This document shows positions 19,906-29,244 of a stretch of DNA of 64,000 nt, in pieces; the stretch's first letter is position 1, and every line of letters starts with the position of its first letter. A program made the position numbers and the translations under genes. This DNA is from Cristatella mucedo (taxonomy: Eukaryota > Bryozoa > Phylactolaemata > Cristatellidae). Under the pieces are notes generated by a model, which saw only the letters and a program-made list of their open reading frames with translations, was not told the origin of the DNA and ran no database searches. The stretch is taken from the NCBI GenBank assembly GCA_009760855.2, contig WPIO01000076.1:1579501-1643500 (forward strand). Direction: 5' to 3'.

Positions 19906-21920
19906 AGAACTCCCTTTGCAGATAATAATTCAAATTCTTCATCGCTAAGCATAGAGAACTCTCCTCTAGTATATGTTAGAGGTTTCTTTGACTTAACAAC
20001 ATTATTAACTAAATCTGACAGTCCTTTATTCATCAACTGAAGTGAATCTCTAAAACTAAGAGCTCCAATTTCAATGTTTATATATTTTTCCATATTATTT
20101 GCAATTACGCTTTTTTTAAGTTTTTGACCCTGAAACTCTTGAACTAACAAGTGTGAATCATATCCTTTTAGGTTATGTGTAAAAACTGGTAGCTTGAACT
20201 TATCTGGATTAATACTAACATTAACATTACACTCGTTGTGTGCAGCACCTCGATATTTGCCAGTAAGATGACAGTGATCTAGAACCGTATCATCTTTTAA
20301 ATCTAAATTGCAAATATAACAGACAGTTGCTGAATTGTATTCTTTTTTCTCTTCACTAGTCATAGTCTTATAATCGTATTTCTTGTACTTAGGAAGAATC
20401 TCTCTCAACTCTTTTTTGATTGAGTCTACTTCTTCTAATAGATTTTTTACTAACTCTCTTACATTATGTGGTCCCTTTAGTAACTTAAAACTTCTTTTTT
20501 CTCCTTTGTAGTCTATAATTGTATATGCGCTTGAATGTGGAATGTGCTTTTGAAGGGAACCTTTAGGAATACTACTATCTTCCTTATCTGTCTTTCTTAC
20601 ATCACCAAGCAAACATTCAAAGTCTGCATAAGCAACAAGTGGACACCATAATGTTTTTGAATATTCCTTAAAGTAACACTTTTCTCCTTCCTCAGGCATT
20701 TTTATTCTAGACCTGCCATCGTTTCCCTTCTTACATGCATCAATATGTTGTGCAAGTTTATCTTGAGAATAAAATCTGCAGATGCATCTCTTACAAGTTA
20801 GTTGAGTGCCAAATCCCTTTGAGCTTCTGCAAAGTTCATTAAAATTCTTAATGATTACATAATGAGAGACTGTCTTATCTTCATTGCTATATAAAAGAAG
20901 ATCTAAGTGCTTCTCATTTTCCTCATCAACTATAAGAAGTGGGCTTAAATCTTTGCTGCAATACTCATAAACATTTATTGTAATGTCAAACAGTTTTGCT
21001 AAAGTAGGTATATCTGAAATACTTAACGCTTGAGAATATCCAGGTCTTACATTAAACAAGTTTGTCAAAGTAGGAATAAGATGATTATATTTTTCAAAAA
21101 GTATCTGATTTAGATCTGCAATTGACTCTGGATGATTATCTCTAGGATGAAGAAACCTTAGTACACACCACAATGCGCAACAGTTATCTGATTCATTCTT
21201 TATAATCAAGGTTGACCTCTTTTTCTCTAATCCTTTAGGCATAGGTAAATAACTCCCTCCAAAACGATGTCTAAAATGAGTAAACTTTGCATATAAAGCA
21301 TTAATTGCAGCCAGACTCCAACTAGATCCTTTCTCTAGCCATTCTTCAATTCTCTCCTTAAAAGAAGCGAACTGCACTTTAATAATAGACTTGATGTTAC
21401 TAGACCTATTTATCTTTACATTAGGTATGCCCGAAAATGGCTGATATCAGAAGGCTCCGTTTTCTGATTCTAGAACTGGAGATACAATCATTGTCATTTC
21501 TAGATCTTTCTTGTTCTTGAGTATGTCTCTTATCACTCTAATAAGTCCATCGGCAGTTCTATCATAAATTTTATCAAAATCAATTTCACTTCTATCTAAA
21601 CCAACATACTCATAGTCCATAAACTTACCATCAGATGACGTTTTACCTAAAAACCAACCATTCTCCTCAATTCTCATTAATCTTCTCGATTCTCTCTCAA
21701 ATGACCATTGCGTATTCTTTACTTCTTTACTTTTGAGAGGAATTTCTACTTTTTTATTTAGAATTACTTGCAAGCTAGATATCATTTTATCTAAACTAGC
21801 CTTTGAAAATGGATACTTAGGCAAAATCCCTGTTCTTTTTCGTACTTCTTCTCTAACACGTCTAGCGTGATCGCTAAAATTTTCACCCTCACGTCGCATA
21901 ACATAATCATTGTTAGACAT
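19906..21920 (-). pseudogene. Endogenous adintovirus/Polinton-type family B DNA polymerase, N-terminal and exonuclease part
   Basis: A minus-strand frame starts at ATG 21920 and is interrupted once, in frame, by TGA at 21447-21449. It then stays open to the LINE junction near 19906. Counting from the Met at 21377, visible motifs are: SSWSLAAINALY and LPMPKGLEKK (14-55), typical of the N-terminal domain of these viral polymerases; a C2HC finger (C195, C198, H211, C215); exonuclease I YADFECLL (250-257); an endonuclease VII-like zinc motif (C353, C356, DHCHLTGKYRGAAH 367-380, C383); and exonuclease II FTHNLKGYD (399-407). The palm motifs that carry polymerase activity are absent, so it is truncated. 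Protein-primed PolB genes with this inserted motif belong to adintoviruses, Polintons and relatives, which replicate linear dsDNA in animals. AT-rich codon use against GC-rich flanks marks it as foreign. No integrase, capsid or terminal repeat was found beside it. Confidence 0.8.
21447..21449 (-). other. In-frame TGA that splits the polymerase frame
   Basis: The two open segments (21920 down to 21450 and 21446 down to about 19906) are in the same frame with only this stop between them. It could be an inactivating point mutation or, less likely, the boundary of two adjacent genes. Confidence 0.8.
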
Positions 21921-22178
21921 ATCTTATACTATATAAATTTTTTCTTTAAATCAAATTTTATTATGTTAGAGTGCGGTGGGATAAACAACGAAGTAGGCGA
22001 AAACACTATGCCGAGCGATAGCGAGTCTAGTGTCGAGCGAGTAGTTGGGTTTTGAAAGTTATGGAGACTAGTGGTCTCAGACGAAGACACTCGATCGAGC
22101 GACAGCGAGATTGAGGGTCGAGGCTGAGCCCTAGGCTCTATAACGTTCAAAACATAACTACTCGGTGTGCATGCGCAC
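21921..22178. other. Junction between viral insert and galaxin 3' region, with inverted repeat
   Basis: AT-rich until about 21975, then GC-rich. On the minus strand an AATAAA (21962-21957) lies about 217 bases past the galaxin stop and could be its poly(A) signal, if that AT-rich DNA is not itself viral. Confidence 0.4.
22038..22164. repeat. 29-bp imperfect inverted repeat with 69-nt loop
   Basis: Arm 22038-22066 pairs with 22136-22164 with 4 mismatches in 29. The loop repeats GAGCGACAGCGAG, also present as GAGCGATAGCGAG just left of the arm (22014-22026). In the galaxin transcript it would be a 3' UTR hairpin. Confidence 0.8.
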
Positions 22179-23348
22179 TCAGCACTTGGACTTCACCGCG
22201 CCGCTGCAACACGCTTGGCGACTCGCGTCGTACGCCGTCTGACCGCAGCAGCTCGTGCTGAGCGGGTTCGCGCCCGGAGTGACCTTGCCGCCGCAGCACG
22301 TGCTGTCATGCACGCTGTAGAAGGCGGCGCCGCAGCAGCCGGTCAGGCCGAGTCCGTGCGCGGCCGCCAGCGCGCCGCCGCAGCAGACGCTCGAGCGCCG
22401 GTCGTACGGAGCGGCACCGCCGCAGCAGGCCCCGTGCGGCGGCGGGTAGTCGGCGCGCACGACGCCGCCGCAGCAGGTTGCGTTGCGTCGACTGAACGAC
22501 TTGGCGCCGCAGCAGGCCGTGTCGAGCCCGTAGCTGTGCGCCAGCTGCGCGCCGTTGCAGCAGACGCTCGAGCGCCGGTCGTACGACGTCGCCCCGCAGC
22601 AGCCCGTGCGTCCGACGCCAAAGGTCGGAGAGAGGACGCCACCGCAGCAGACGCTGACGCGCAGGTCGAACGCCGCCGGCCCGCAGCAGCCGCCGGTGTA
22701 GCGGCCGTACGCTGCGACGACCTTGCCCTGGCAGCACGTGCTATTGCCTATCGAATAGGGCGTCTGGCCGCAGCAGCCCGTGCTGTGCTGTCCGCCGACG
22801 GCCCGGACCAGGACGCCGTGGCAGCACGCGTAGTTGCGCGCGTCGTAGGCGACCGGCCCGCAGCAGCCGGTGACCAGCGGGCCGTAGCCGGCGACCAGCG
22901 AACCCTGGCAGCAGGCAGACGTCGTGAGCACATCGTACGAGCGATTCCCGCAGCATCCGGTGCGGCCGGCGCCGCCGTGGCTGTCCTGCACCGCTCCCGC
23001 GCAGCAGACGCTGACGCTGCTATTGAACGCCCTCGAGCCGCAGGACGCTCTCGACGCCGAATGATGGTCGCCGCCGCCGCCGCCGCCGCCGCCTAAGCAC
23101 AAGTGCCCGTTAGCGGCGCGCGCGATAGCCATCTGGCGGGGCTCTAGGCGGCGCGACGCGACGGACGTCGAGACACGACCGCGCGCGCCGCGGAAATTGC
23201 CTGAAAGCCGAGCGCGGCTGCGGAGTCGATCGCGCCAGCGCCGGCCGGAGAGGGGCACCGGAAGACGGGCCGCGACCGCTCGGCTCTTACCCGCTTGCGC
23301 GAGGGCGCAACAACACAGCAGCCATGCCGTTACGTAGTAGGGCAGCAT
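22179..23348 (-). CDS. Galaxin-like secreted cysteine-rich protein (two exons)
   Basis: Exon 1 (23348-23291) encodes MLPYYVTAWLLCCCALAQA, a clear signal peptide, and ends at donor G|GTAAGA. Exon 2 (23092-22179) follows acceptor TGTGCTTAG and ends at TGA 22179-22181. The intron (23290-23093) is 198 nt, phase 1, and happens to be open, so unspliced translation would also read through. The mature protein starts with a short Gly run and one CGS unit, then about nine and a half galaxin repeats with 19 Cys-Cys pairs in alternating contexts such as TGCCGxxxYD and SVCCGG. Galaxins are extracellular matrix proteins first described from coral skeleton, with homologues in other invertebrates including an antimicrobial one in squid. 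Start choice rests on the signal peptide. The frame is intact and repeat cysteines are fully conserved, so it is probably functional. Function here is inferred from family only. Confidence 0.8.
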   Translation of the reverse strand: MLPYYVTAWLLCCCALAQAGKSRAVAARLPVPLSGRRWRDRLRSRARLSGNFRGARGRVSTSVASRRLEPRQMAIARAANGHLCLGGGGGGGGDHHSASRASCGSRAFNSSVSVCCAGAVQDSHGGAGRTGCCGNRSYDVLTTSACCQGSLVAGYGPLVTGCCGPVAYDARNYACCHGVLVRAVGGQHSTGCCGQTPYSIGNSTCCQGKVVAAYGRYTGGCCGPAAFDLRVSVCCGGVLSPTFGVGRTGCCGATSYDRRSSVCCNGAQLAHSYGLDTACCGAKSFSRRNATCCGGVVRADYPPPHGACCGGAAPYDRRSSVCCGGALAAAHGLGLTGCCGAAFYSVHDSTCCGGKVTPGANPLSTSCCGQTAYDASRQACCSGAVKSKC

Positions 23349-24217
23349 TCCGCAGCCCTGGCAGTCTCTCCGCTAGGACTCTCCGTCGCGCCTGCAAAGT
23401 TCGCGAAACTCCTGGCGCTGCGCCGTCTCCGGGCGTCACATTGCCTGCGCGATCCGCCGCGATAAACTCGGACGCGGCGTCGAAGCAGAAAGTGACGTGG
23501 CGTGGCGACCCCGCCAGCCCGGCCTGAGCGCGAGAGCGCCGCCGATTGCCACGCCACCTGTCGGCGTGACTCGGCAATCGCAGCCCAGCCTGCACCATGT
23601 GCTGCTCGGTGGCTAGCAAAGATGGTTCAAGGAGCGCGACGAGGTTCCGCTCCCGGGCGCGTGGGGTAAGAAAAGATTATTTTCGATCTTGTAAACAAGA
23701 GACTAGCATGACGCGATTCACTTTAAAAGTACTTCAAAAATGTACGACTAGATACACAAAATGTCTTCCTGCAGTTTTGACGTGCGAAAACTACCTGCGA
23801 CGGCGAGTCAGCGGAGCACACAGGCGAGTTTTTCTAACGGCGAAGACGACTAGACAACTTTCAGAGTGACGCACGGAAGTAGAGTTGTCTCTCACTAGGT
23901 GGCCGGATAACTAGTTGACTCGTCTTGAGTCAAGGAGCGGGTTTTGTTCAGTCAGCGCCGTTCGATCGCTGCTGGCAGCTAAACGTTTCGCTCATCATTT
24001 CGGAGCATTAAGGCCAAGGTCGGCCAAGGTCCCATGCTTGGTCATTGGATAGAGGACCTCGCGCAGCAAGCGTAGGACAGCGGACATTGGTGAGCGGGCA
24101 TAGGACAGAGAGGAAATCGAGTGGCTGGCATCGGACAGCCGCCACCTGAGCCGCTAATCCAGCTACTGAGGCTACTGCTGCCTCTGCGGCTGCGGCTGCG
24201 GCTGCTTCCCCGAAGGC
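23349..24217. other. 5' region of the galaxin gene
   Basis: CpG-rich to about 23650, consistent with a promoter for the minus-strand gene; no TATA box is obvious. Beyond that, mixed DNA without recognised features. Confidence 0.35.
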
Positions 24218-24303
24218 CGTGCTACTGCGCTCTCTACTGCGCTCTCTACTGCGCTCTCTACTGCGCTCTCTACTGCGCTCTCTACTGCTACTGCGCTCTC
24301 TAG
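24218..24303. repeat. 12-bp tandem repeat (TACTGCGCTCTC)n
   Basis: About six units, the last spaced by an extra TACTGC. Open frames (CALYCALY on plus, RERSRERS on minus) are artefacts. Confidence 0.9.
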
Positions 24304-25299
24304 CAGAAGCTGCGACAGTCGTCTCGACGGGTGTCCGCAGGCGTTCGCTCAGCCGAATTACGATGTTTTTGAGCGCACGCAACGGCGTCGAGGCGGCCGC
24401 AGGCAATGTGGAGGCGGGAGACCCTCGCCATACATAACAACGTGCAATTGCACGCGAGCGTTGGCGGTGCGCGGCGGAGCGCGCGGTACACGTGCGCGCT
24501 CCCCTCGTGGCTGGGCAGCCGTTTACGCAGCTGCCGCCTCCGCAGCAGTCGCTCGCTCGGCGCCGAGCGTCAGCAGGCCGCTCGCGGCCTGGCCGGGCCG
24601 CTCGCGAGCGATGGCAGCTCTTAAGAGTACCTGACGAAGGGCAGACCGCTTCTCGCTAGTCGTCTGGACGCAGCCGGCGCCGCGAAGTCAGCAGCAGCAT
24701 TTACGCGCGCGCTTTTATACTATCTACCGATCGTGCTGCCGATCGTGTCTTTCTAAGCCGCGTCGCCGGAGCACGCCCGCCGCAGGCAGCCTGGCAGCGC
24801 CCGGCAGACGACGTTACGTCGGGACTAAGCCGACTGCGCCTAAGCGAGCCGGCCGGCTTAGCGAGTGATTGCTGCGGAGACCGGAGCGCGGCGCCAGCTA
24901 GCGGGCCGCTGACTGCGAGCCTGACTGCCGACTGGCGCCGGGCGCCCGCTGCCGCCAGAGACAGCGAGCCACGCCGCTCGCGGAGCGCAGTTGCGCGCGC
25001 TCCCATAAAAGCGGGCGCGAGCGCCGCTCGAGGTTTCCGGTGCGAAACGCAAGCCGGAAACCGCGACGACCGCGGCGACATTCGCGCCAGCTTTCCTCCT
25101 ATGCGTGCGACACTTGAAGGCGCTGCACCTATTTGCTTTATCGCGTATGCGTTCAATATCGAGAGAGGAAAAATTCAACAGCAGCACAGCAGCAGCAGCA
25201 ACAGAATCTCGCAGCGATCGAAGAAACGGAAGCGATTAGCGAGTGCGTCCTGCCAGTCGTCATTCCCTGCTCGTGTGGAAAACATCCAGTGTAACGTAA
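24304..25299. other. CpG-rich gene-free stretch
   Basis: High CpG density from 24440 to 25080, then CAGCAG-rich DNA near 25180-25205. A TTTTATAC at about 24711-24718 is TATA-like on the plus strand. No coding exon can be supported. Confidence 0.35.
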
Positions 25300-25415
25300 T
25301 GCGATTTATCTCCACCCGCGACTCCACAAAGCGACAGGAATTAAGCGGTTGCCATGCAGGAGAATTATCTTTAGCTAAAGATAATTCAGACTCAAAGCGT
25401 AAGCGGCTTTCGGTG
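25300..25415 (-). mobile_element. LINE A 3' fragment carrying a palindrome
   Basis: ACTCCACAAAGCGAC, TTGCCATGCAGGAGA and GTAAGCGGCTTTCGGTGCGC match the LINE A 3' end (2230-2320) in order. Between them the expected TTTTGTATAGCGCACTCACA is replaced by the palindrome at 25362-25387. Confidence 0.6.
25362..25387. repeat. Perfect 26-bp palindrome
   Basis: Arms 25362-25374 and 25375-25387 are exact reverse complements with no loop. It sits inside a LINE A fragment whose other copies lack it. Confidence 0.9.
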
Positions 25416-26159
25416 CGCGCGCGCGCGGCCGCTTGATGTCTGAGCTAAGCGATCCGGGCTTCAGTAGGAGCTAGCTGAGATGCATCTCGAGGGAGGCGCG
25501 CGCGAATCTCAGCGCTCAGGTCAAGCGCAGCACGCGCGCTCCTCGGCGGGAGCGTCTCGTCTCCAAGTCTCCGCCCTGTGGGCAGCTCGCAGAGAGTCGT
25601 CGCACCCTAATCAGCAGCGGCGGCGGCGGCGGAATTCCGAGCGTCTGACTAGACTTCGAATCGAGGCAGTGGCTGCCGCAGCCATCACAAATTGTGCTGG
25701 CACTGGCCACTCGGCCGATTCTAACCGTACGTGATGCGGGGCGTTCGTATAGCACCCGAGGCTCGCATTTTGTGTATGTGTATACGCGCGGGCGTGGTCC
25801 GGACGTAGGACTTTGACGTTGTGGACTAGAGCTGGTCCGGTGCAGTGGAGAATGAGAGAGAGATCGCGGTCGTAGGGGGAAAAGCCCCCCAGTGTTCATG
25901 CCTTTGCTAAAACGTGGATGCGGAGCCCGAGTTCTCCGTTCAGGAGTCCGGGGTCCGGGGTGCTCCTGCCTTTGCCAAGGTGGAAGCGTTTCTTAGTTCT
26001 TCGGTCAGGAGTTTGAGTCTGGTTGTTCGGGCCCACCGTTTATTTGGCTTGTGTTCAGTATAGATGCAGTGGACATTAAACCTTGGGGAAGGACGTCTCG
26101 GAATGCCAGTGAAGGCCGACGACTCCAATGTCGACGATTTCTAACGCAAATGTTTTAGC
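25416..26159. other. Gene-free stretch with a diverged tandem pair
   Basis: Around 25890-26020 two segments share CATGCCTTTGCTAAAACGTG / CTGCCTTTGCCAAGGTGG and a later TTCAGGAGT / GTCAGGAGT, suggesting an old duplication of about 76 bp. No gene recognised. GC content falls near 26.1 kb. Confidence 0.35.
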
Positions 26160-27370
26160 GATCAATCTGCTGCTACTCGTACGGGGGGGAATTACAGAGC
26201 TTTGATGTTAACGTCCTGTGGCCATCCGAAGATCCTTTAAAGTATGGGATACCCCAGGGATCGGTTTTAGGTCTCATTCTTTTCACAACTAATAGTTCCT
26301 CTCTGGCCATTACGATTCCGGTGCAAATTTCGGCAACCATTTTTGAAGGCAGATAGCACTACTGGGCTCAGATCCCACCCTGCTTTCTGGAACCTTGATA
26401 TCTTAACTCCTTTGCATGAGAGCTAAGGGTGGAATTCGCCCTCGGATGGCATCCAACTTTCTCAAAAGGAATGACCAAAGAAATCATCTTACTAGATATT
26501 GGCAAGTCTCATATTGCTTAGAGATTGATAGGCATCGCCCTTAAAGCCGCCTCTGCCTGCATTACTTCCTTAGCCTATGCACACGAAATGCGGATGTCTC
26601 ATTCAAAAATGGCCTTTAATCTACCGGCTTCTTTAGCTTCATGGTTTAATGTGTAAAATTACCAAAATGTTCAAGCAGGTTTAAATATGCCTTAGCTGGT
26701 ACATTGACTTGTGACTTTCCTTATAAAGATCCGTCACTCATCATTTGCTGGTAATAGCGGAGCTAGGATTTTCACCTATGAGGCAAGACATGCAAGATTT
26801 TCACTCAGGGGCAAGTTATCAGTGTGCTTTCAATGCTTCCTTCCTGTGGAACGGATGCTTACTGTCAATTTAAAACACCGGCCCCTAGGCTTGTCTGCCC
26901 AGAATTCCATCGTTGCCACAATTAACCACATCGCACAGATTTAACCCGGAGCTCTCCTAATGCAGTAATTTCATGATTCAGATACTTACTTTCATGTGTC
27001 CCTTTAATCTCAGTCTCCGGCCTACCTGCAACGCTGCCTATTCAGGCTTTGGTGTAACCTTTAAGAGCATCCTACATTCTGAAAGCTTAATTAAGAAGAC
27101 AGCCTCTACAGCTAGCTATCACGTCCAATCCCTGTCTGAGATTAGGGACTGTTTTGTTTTCCACGGCTGCCTGCAAACAATTTAACTAGCTCCCTGGTTC
27201 TGCCTCGGTTAGATTATTGCAATTCTAATTTGGATGAGCTACCGAAAGAGCCAATAGGTCTCTGCAGCCGGTGATGAATATGGCTGCAAAGCTAGTAAAC
27301 AATCTCAGAGTTTCGGCCACGCGTCGCCTTTGCTGAAGCAGTTGCGATGAGTCATGGTTGACCAAGGTAA
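26160..27370 (+). mobile_element. LINE A copy, RT region, decayed
   Basis: Frames broken by stops still show RT motif B as GIPQGSVLGLILFTT (about 26248-26292), then VTFKSILHSESLIKKTASTA (27046-27105) and MAAKLVKQSQSF-like pieces near 27280-27310, the same order as in the fuller LINE A copy at 43000-45130. It is a dead copy, truncated at both ends. Confidence 0.65.
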
Positions 27371-27599
27371 GTCAAGGACGCATCGGGCAGCATCTTGTAA
27401 TCTGATTACAACAGCGATAGCTCCGAAACTGTTCGAAGCATCAGAAGTCGAGGCTAAACACGCCACCTTTTGGTTACTGCACAAGAAAAACGAAGCCTCA
27501 TGGTTTCTAGGGTAGGGCTGTCGCTTATATCTTTACCATTTTAACGCAGGAGAACTCAAGAATCGTAGATGGCGGAGTGAAACAAGAATTCAAGGAAAG
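27371..27599. other. Unassigned AT-rich stretch between LINE copies
   Basis: Nothing recognised; it may be more decayed LINE sequence. Confidence 0.3.
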
Positions 27600-28349
27600 T
27601 ATAAATAAAATCGAGGCTTTCATGCTTTTCATGCTGATGACGTTCAGCTTTACATAATCTTCAATTGCTTCTAGCCATCCAGCATCTCAAGCTCCTGTAT
27701 TTCACTCTCTAAACTCCGTTGCTGCATGTATTACTGATAGCCTCGCATACAGATGGCGGCCAAATTTCTCAAATTTAATGACGATAAAACAAGTCACTAG
27801 TTCTGTACCGACCTACTCGTAAATCGTAATACATATTCCTTAAAATTGGCTCTGCTAGCTTATCTCCTGTTGCATATGCACAAAATCTACGTGTCCAGTT
27901 CCAAATTGACCTTTTTCCATACGACCGAAATAGCTCCACATTAAAGTCTGCATACTTTCAGCTATGTAGCATTGAATAATTCTTGCCCGTTTAGACAGCA
28001 ATACCGCATCCAAGTTGGTACTTGCATTTTTTTGCATCCCTTCTCGGCTTATTTAGCTCATAACTTCCAGGTCTTTTGACCTATGAAATCGGGTATTACG
28101 AGTTTTTGCAAAAATCTGCAGCTTGGCTTGCCAGTCGGAAGCAGTTGCAGTCGCCCGAATACGCTACTTCTCGCCGGCCTGCACTGGCTCCTCGTAAAGA
28201 AGCGCATAGACTTCAAGGTTTCAAGGTCGCATTTCAAGGTCACGTTCAGGTCCTTTAATTCTCTTTCTCCAGCCTACCTCTCAAGAGTGCTTCCCAACCA
28301 GACTATGGAATGTACCACCCACTTTTTGGAATCTAACTGTTCACCTTGA
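27600..28349 (+). mobile_element. LINE B copy, RT motif C to C-terminus, decayed
   Basis: HADDVQLYII (about 27640) is the RT motif C strand; FNDDKTS and IGSASLSPVAYAQNLRVQFQ follow. LLAGLHWLLVKKRIDFKV and LSPAYLSRVLPNQT (28170-28310) mark the C-terminal region. Several stops and frameshifts. Confidence 0.7.
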
Positions 28350-28420
28350 GCCCCGTGGCATACATGAAGCGCCTGAATAGAGATTAAGTTCTCTTAGGGC
28401 GCTATACAAATGCATTACAT
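28350..28420 (+). mobile_element. SINE1 3' part
   Basis: GAGCCCCGTGGCATACATGA, then AAGCGCCTGAATAGAGATTA...CTTAGGGCGCTATACAAATG. The head is truncated. It follows directly on the LINE B relic. Confidence 0.75.
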
Positions 28421-28824
28421 TTATATTTTTTCACATTGTCACCAACCATGTTAATATGCTTTCACATCGCTATTATTAAGAGCAAAGCTAGGTAAGAACA
28501 CGGTGACTCAGGCTTGGATCGTAAGAGGCATCACAAGAAGATAAAAAAGTAAAGTGACTTTCGGCGAAGACGAAACAGATATATAAGATACAAGATACGA
28601 TAACGATTCAAATACGTGTAACTATACGACGCACGAAGCGGCTCGCCGGTGGCTAGCGCAAGTACAAGAGCCCTCATATTGACCGAATATCGGAACTCAA
28701 CAGCCTCAGCTTCAATCCGGCAGCCAACCATTGCTGGCGGAGGAGGATTGAAGGATGAGGACGGAGCTTAATGATTGGAGGGCCCCCTCGCTGCTGTGCC
28801 GTCGCACAGCGAGCAGGGCGCAGC

Positions 28825-28852
28825 CTTAGCACTTTGTTCCCAAAGTGCTAAG
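28825..28852. repeat. Snap-back hairpin, 12-bp stem
   Basis: CTTAGCACTTTG (28825-28836) pairs exactly with 28841-28852 around TTCC. Confidence 0.85.
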
Positions 28853-29216
28853 CGGCCGCGTTTGGCAGCGTTGTACAGCTTTTCTCTCTGCTGTGGCCGT
28901 TTTAAGGGACGAAACTCAAGGAAGTCGACGCTGAGGAGGAGGCTGCAGCCTGAGCACCACGTAACGTGCAGCGTGCAGCTGTGGGCAGCTCAGCGAACGC
29001 TTGAAACTCATTGCATGCAAAGAAGTTCCTGCGGGTGCACTCATTGCGTGCGTCCACTCGCTGTAAGTCAGCGAGCGGTTGCGAACGCACGAGCGCGAAT
29101 TGATTGATGCTCAGTGTACATCCGACTCAGGTGCGAGAGGAAAGTCGGAGTAATCGTCGCTGTGCTAAGTCTTCTCACACGATACGCTATCCCTGCTGGG
29201 CTATTCTCACACAATA

Positions 29217-29244
29217 CAAAGTCGTTGCCATGCCAACGACTTTG
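29217..29244. repeat. Snap-back hairpin, 11-bp stem
   Basis: CAAAGTCGTTG (29217-29227) pairs exactly with 29234-29244 around a 6-nt loop. Confidence 0.85.

Noticed and set aside
22167-23096. Long plus-strand open frame opposite the galaxin exon
   Set aside because: Alanine/arginine-rich shadow of the Cys-Gly-rich minus-strand gene; no domain or splice logic.
24008-24406. RERSRERS repeat resembling an SR protein
   Set aside because: Encoded by a 12-bp minisatellite; flanks have no RNA-binding domain.
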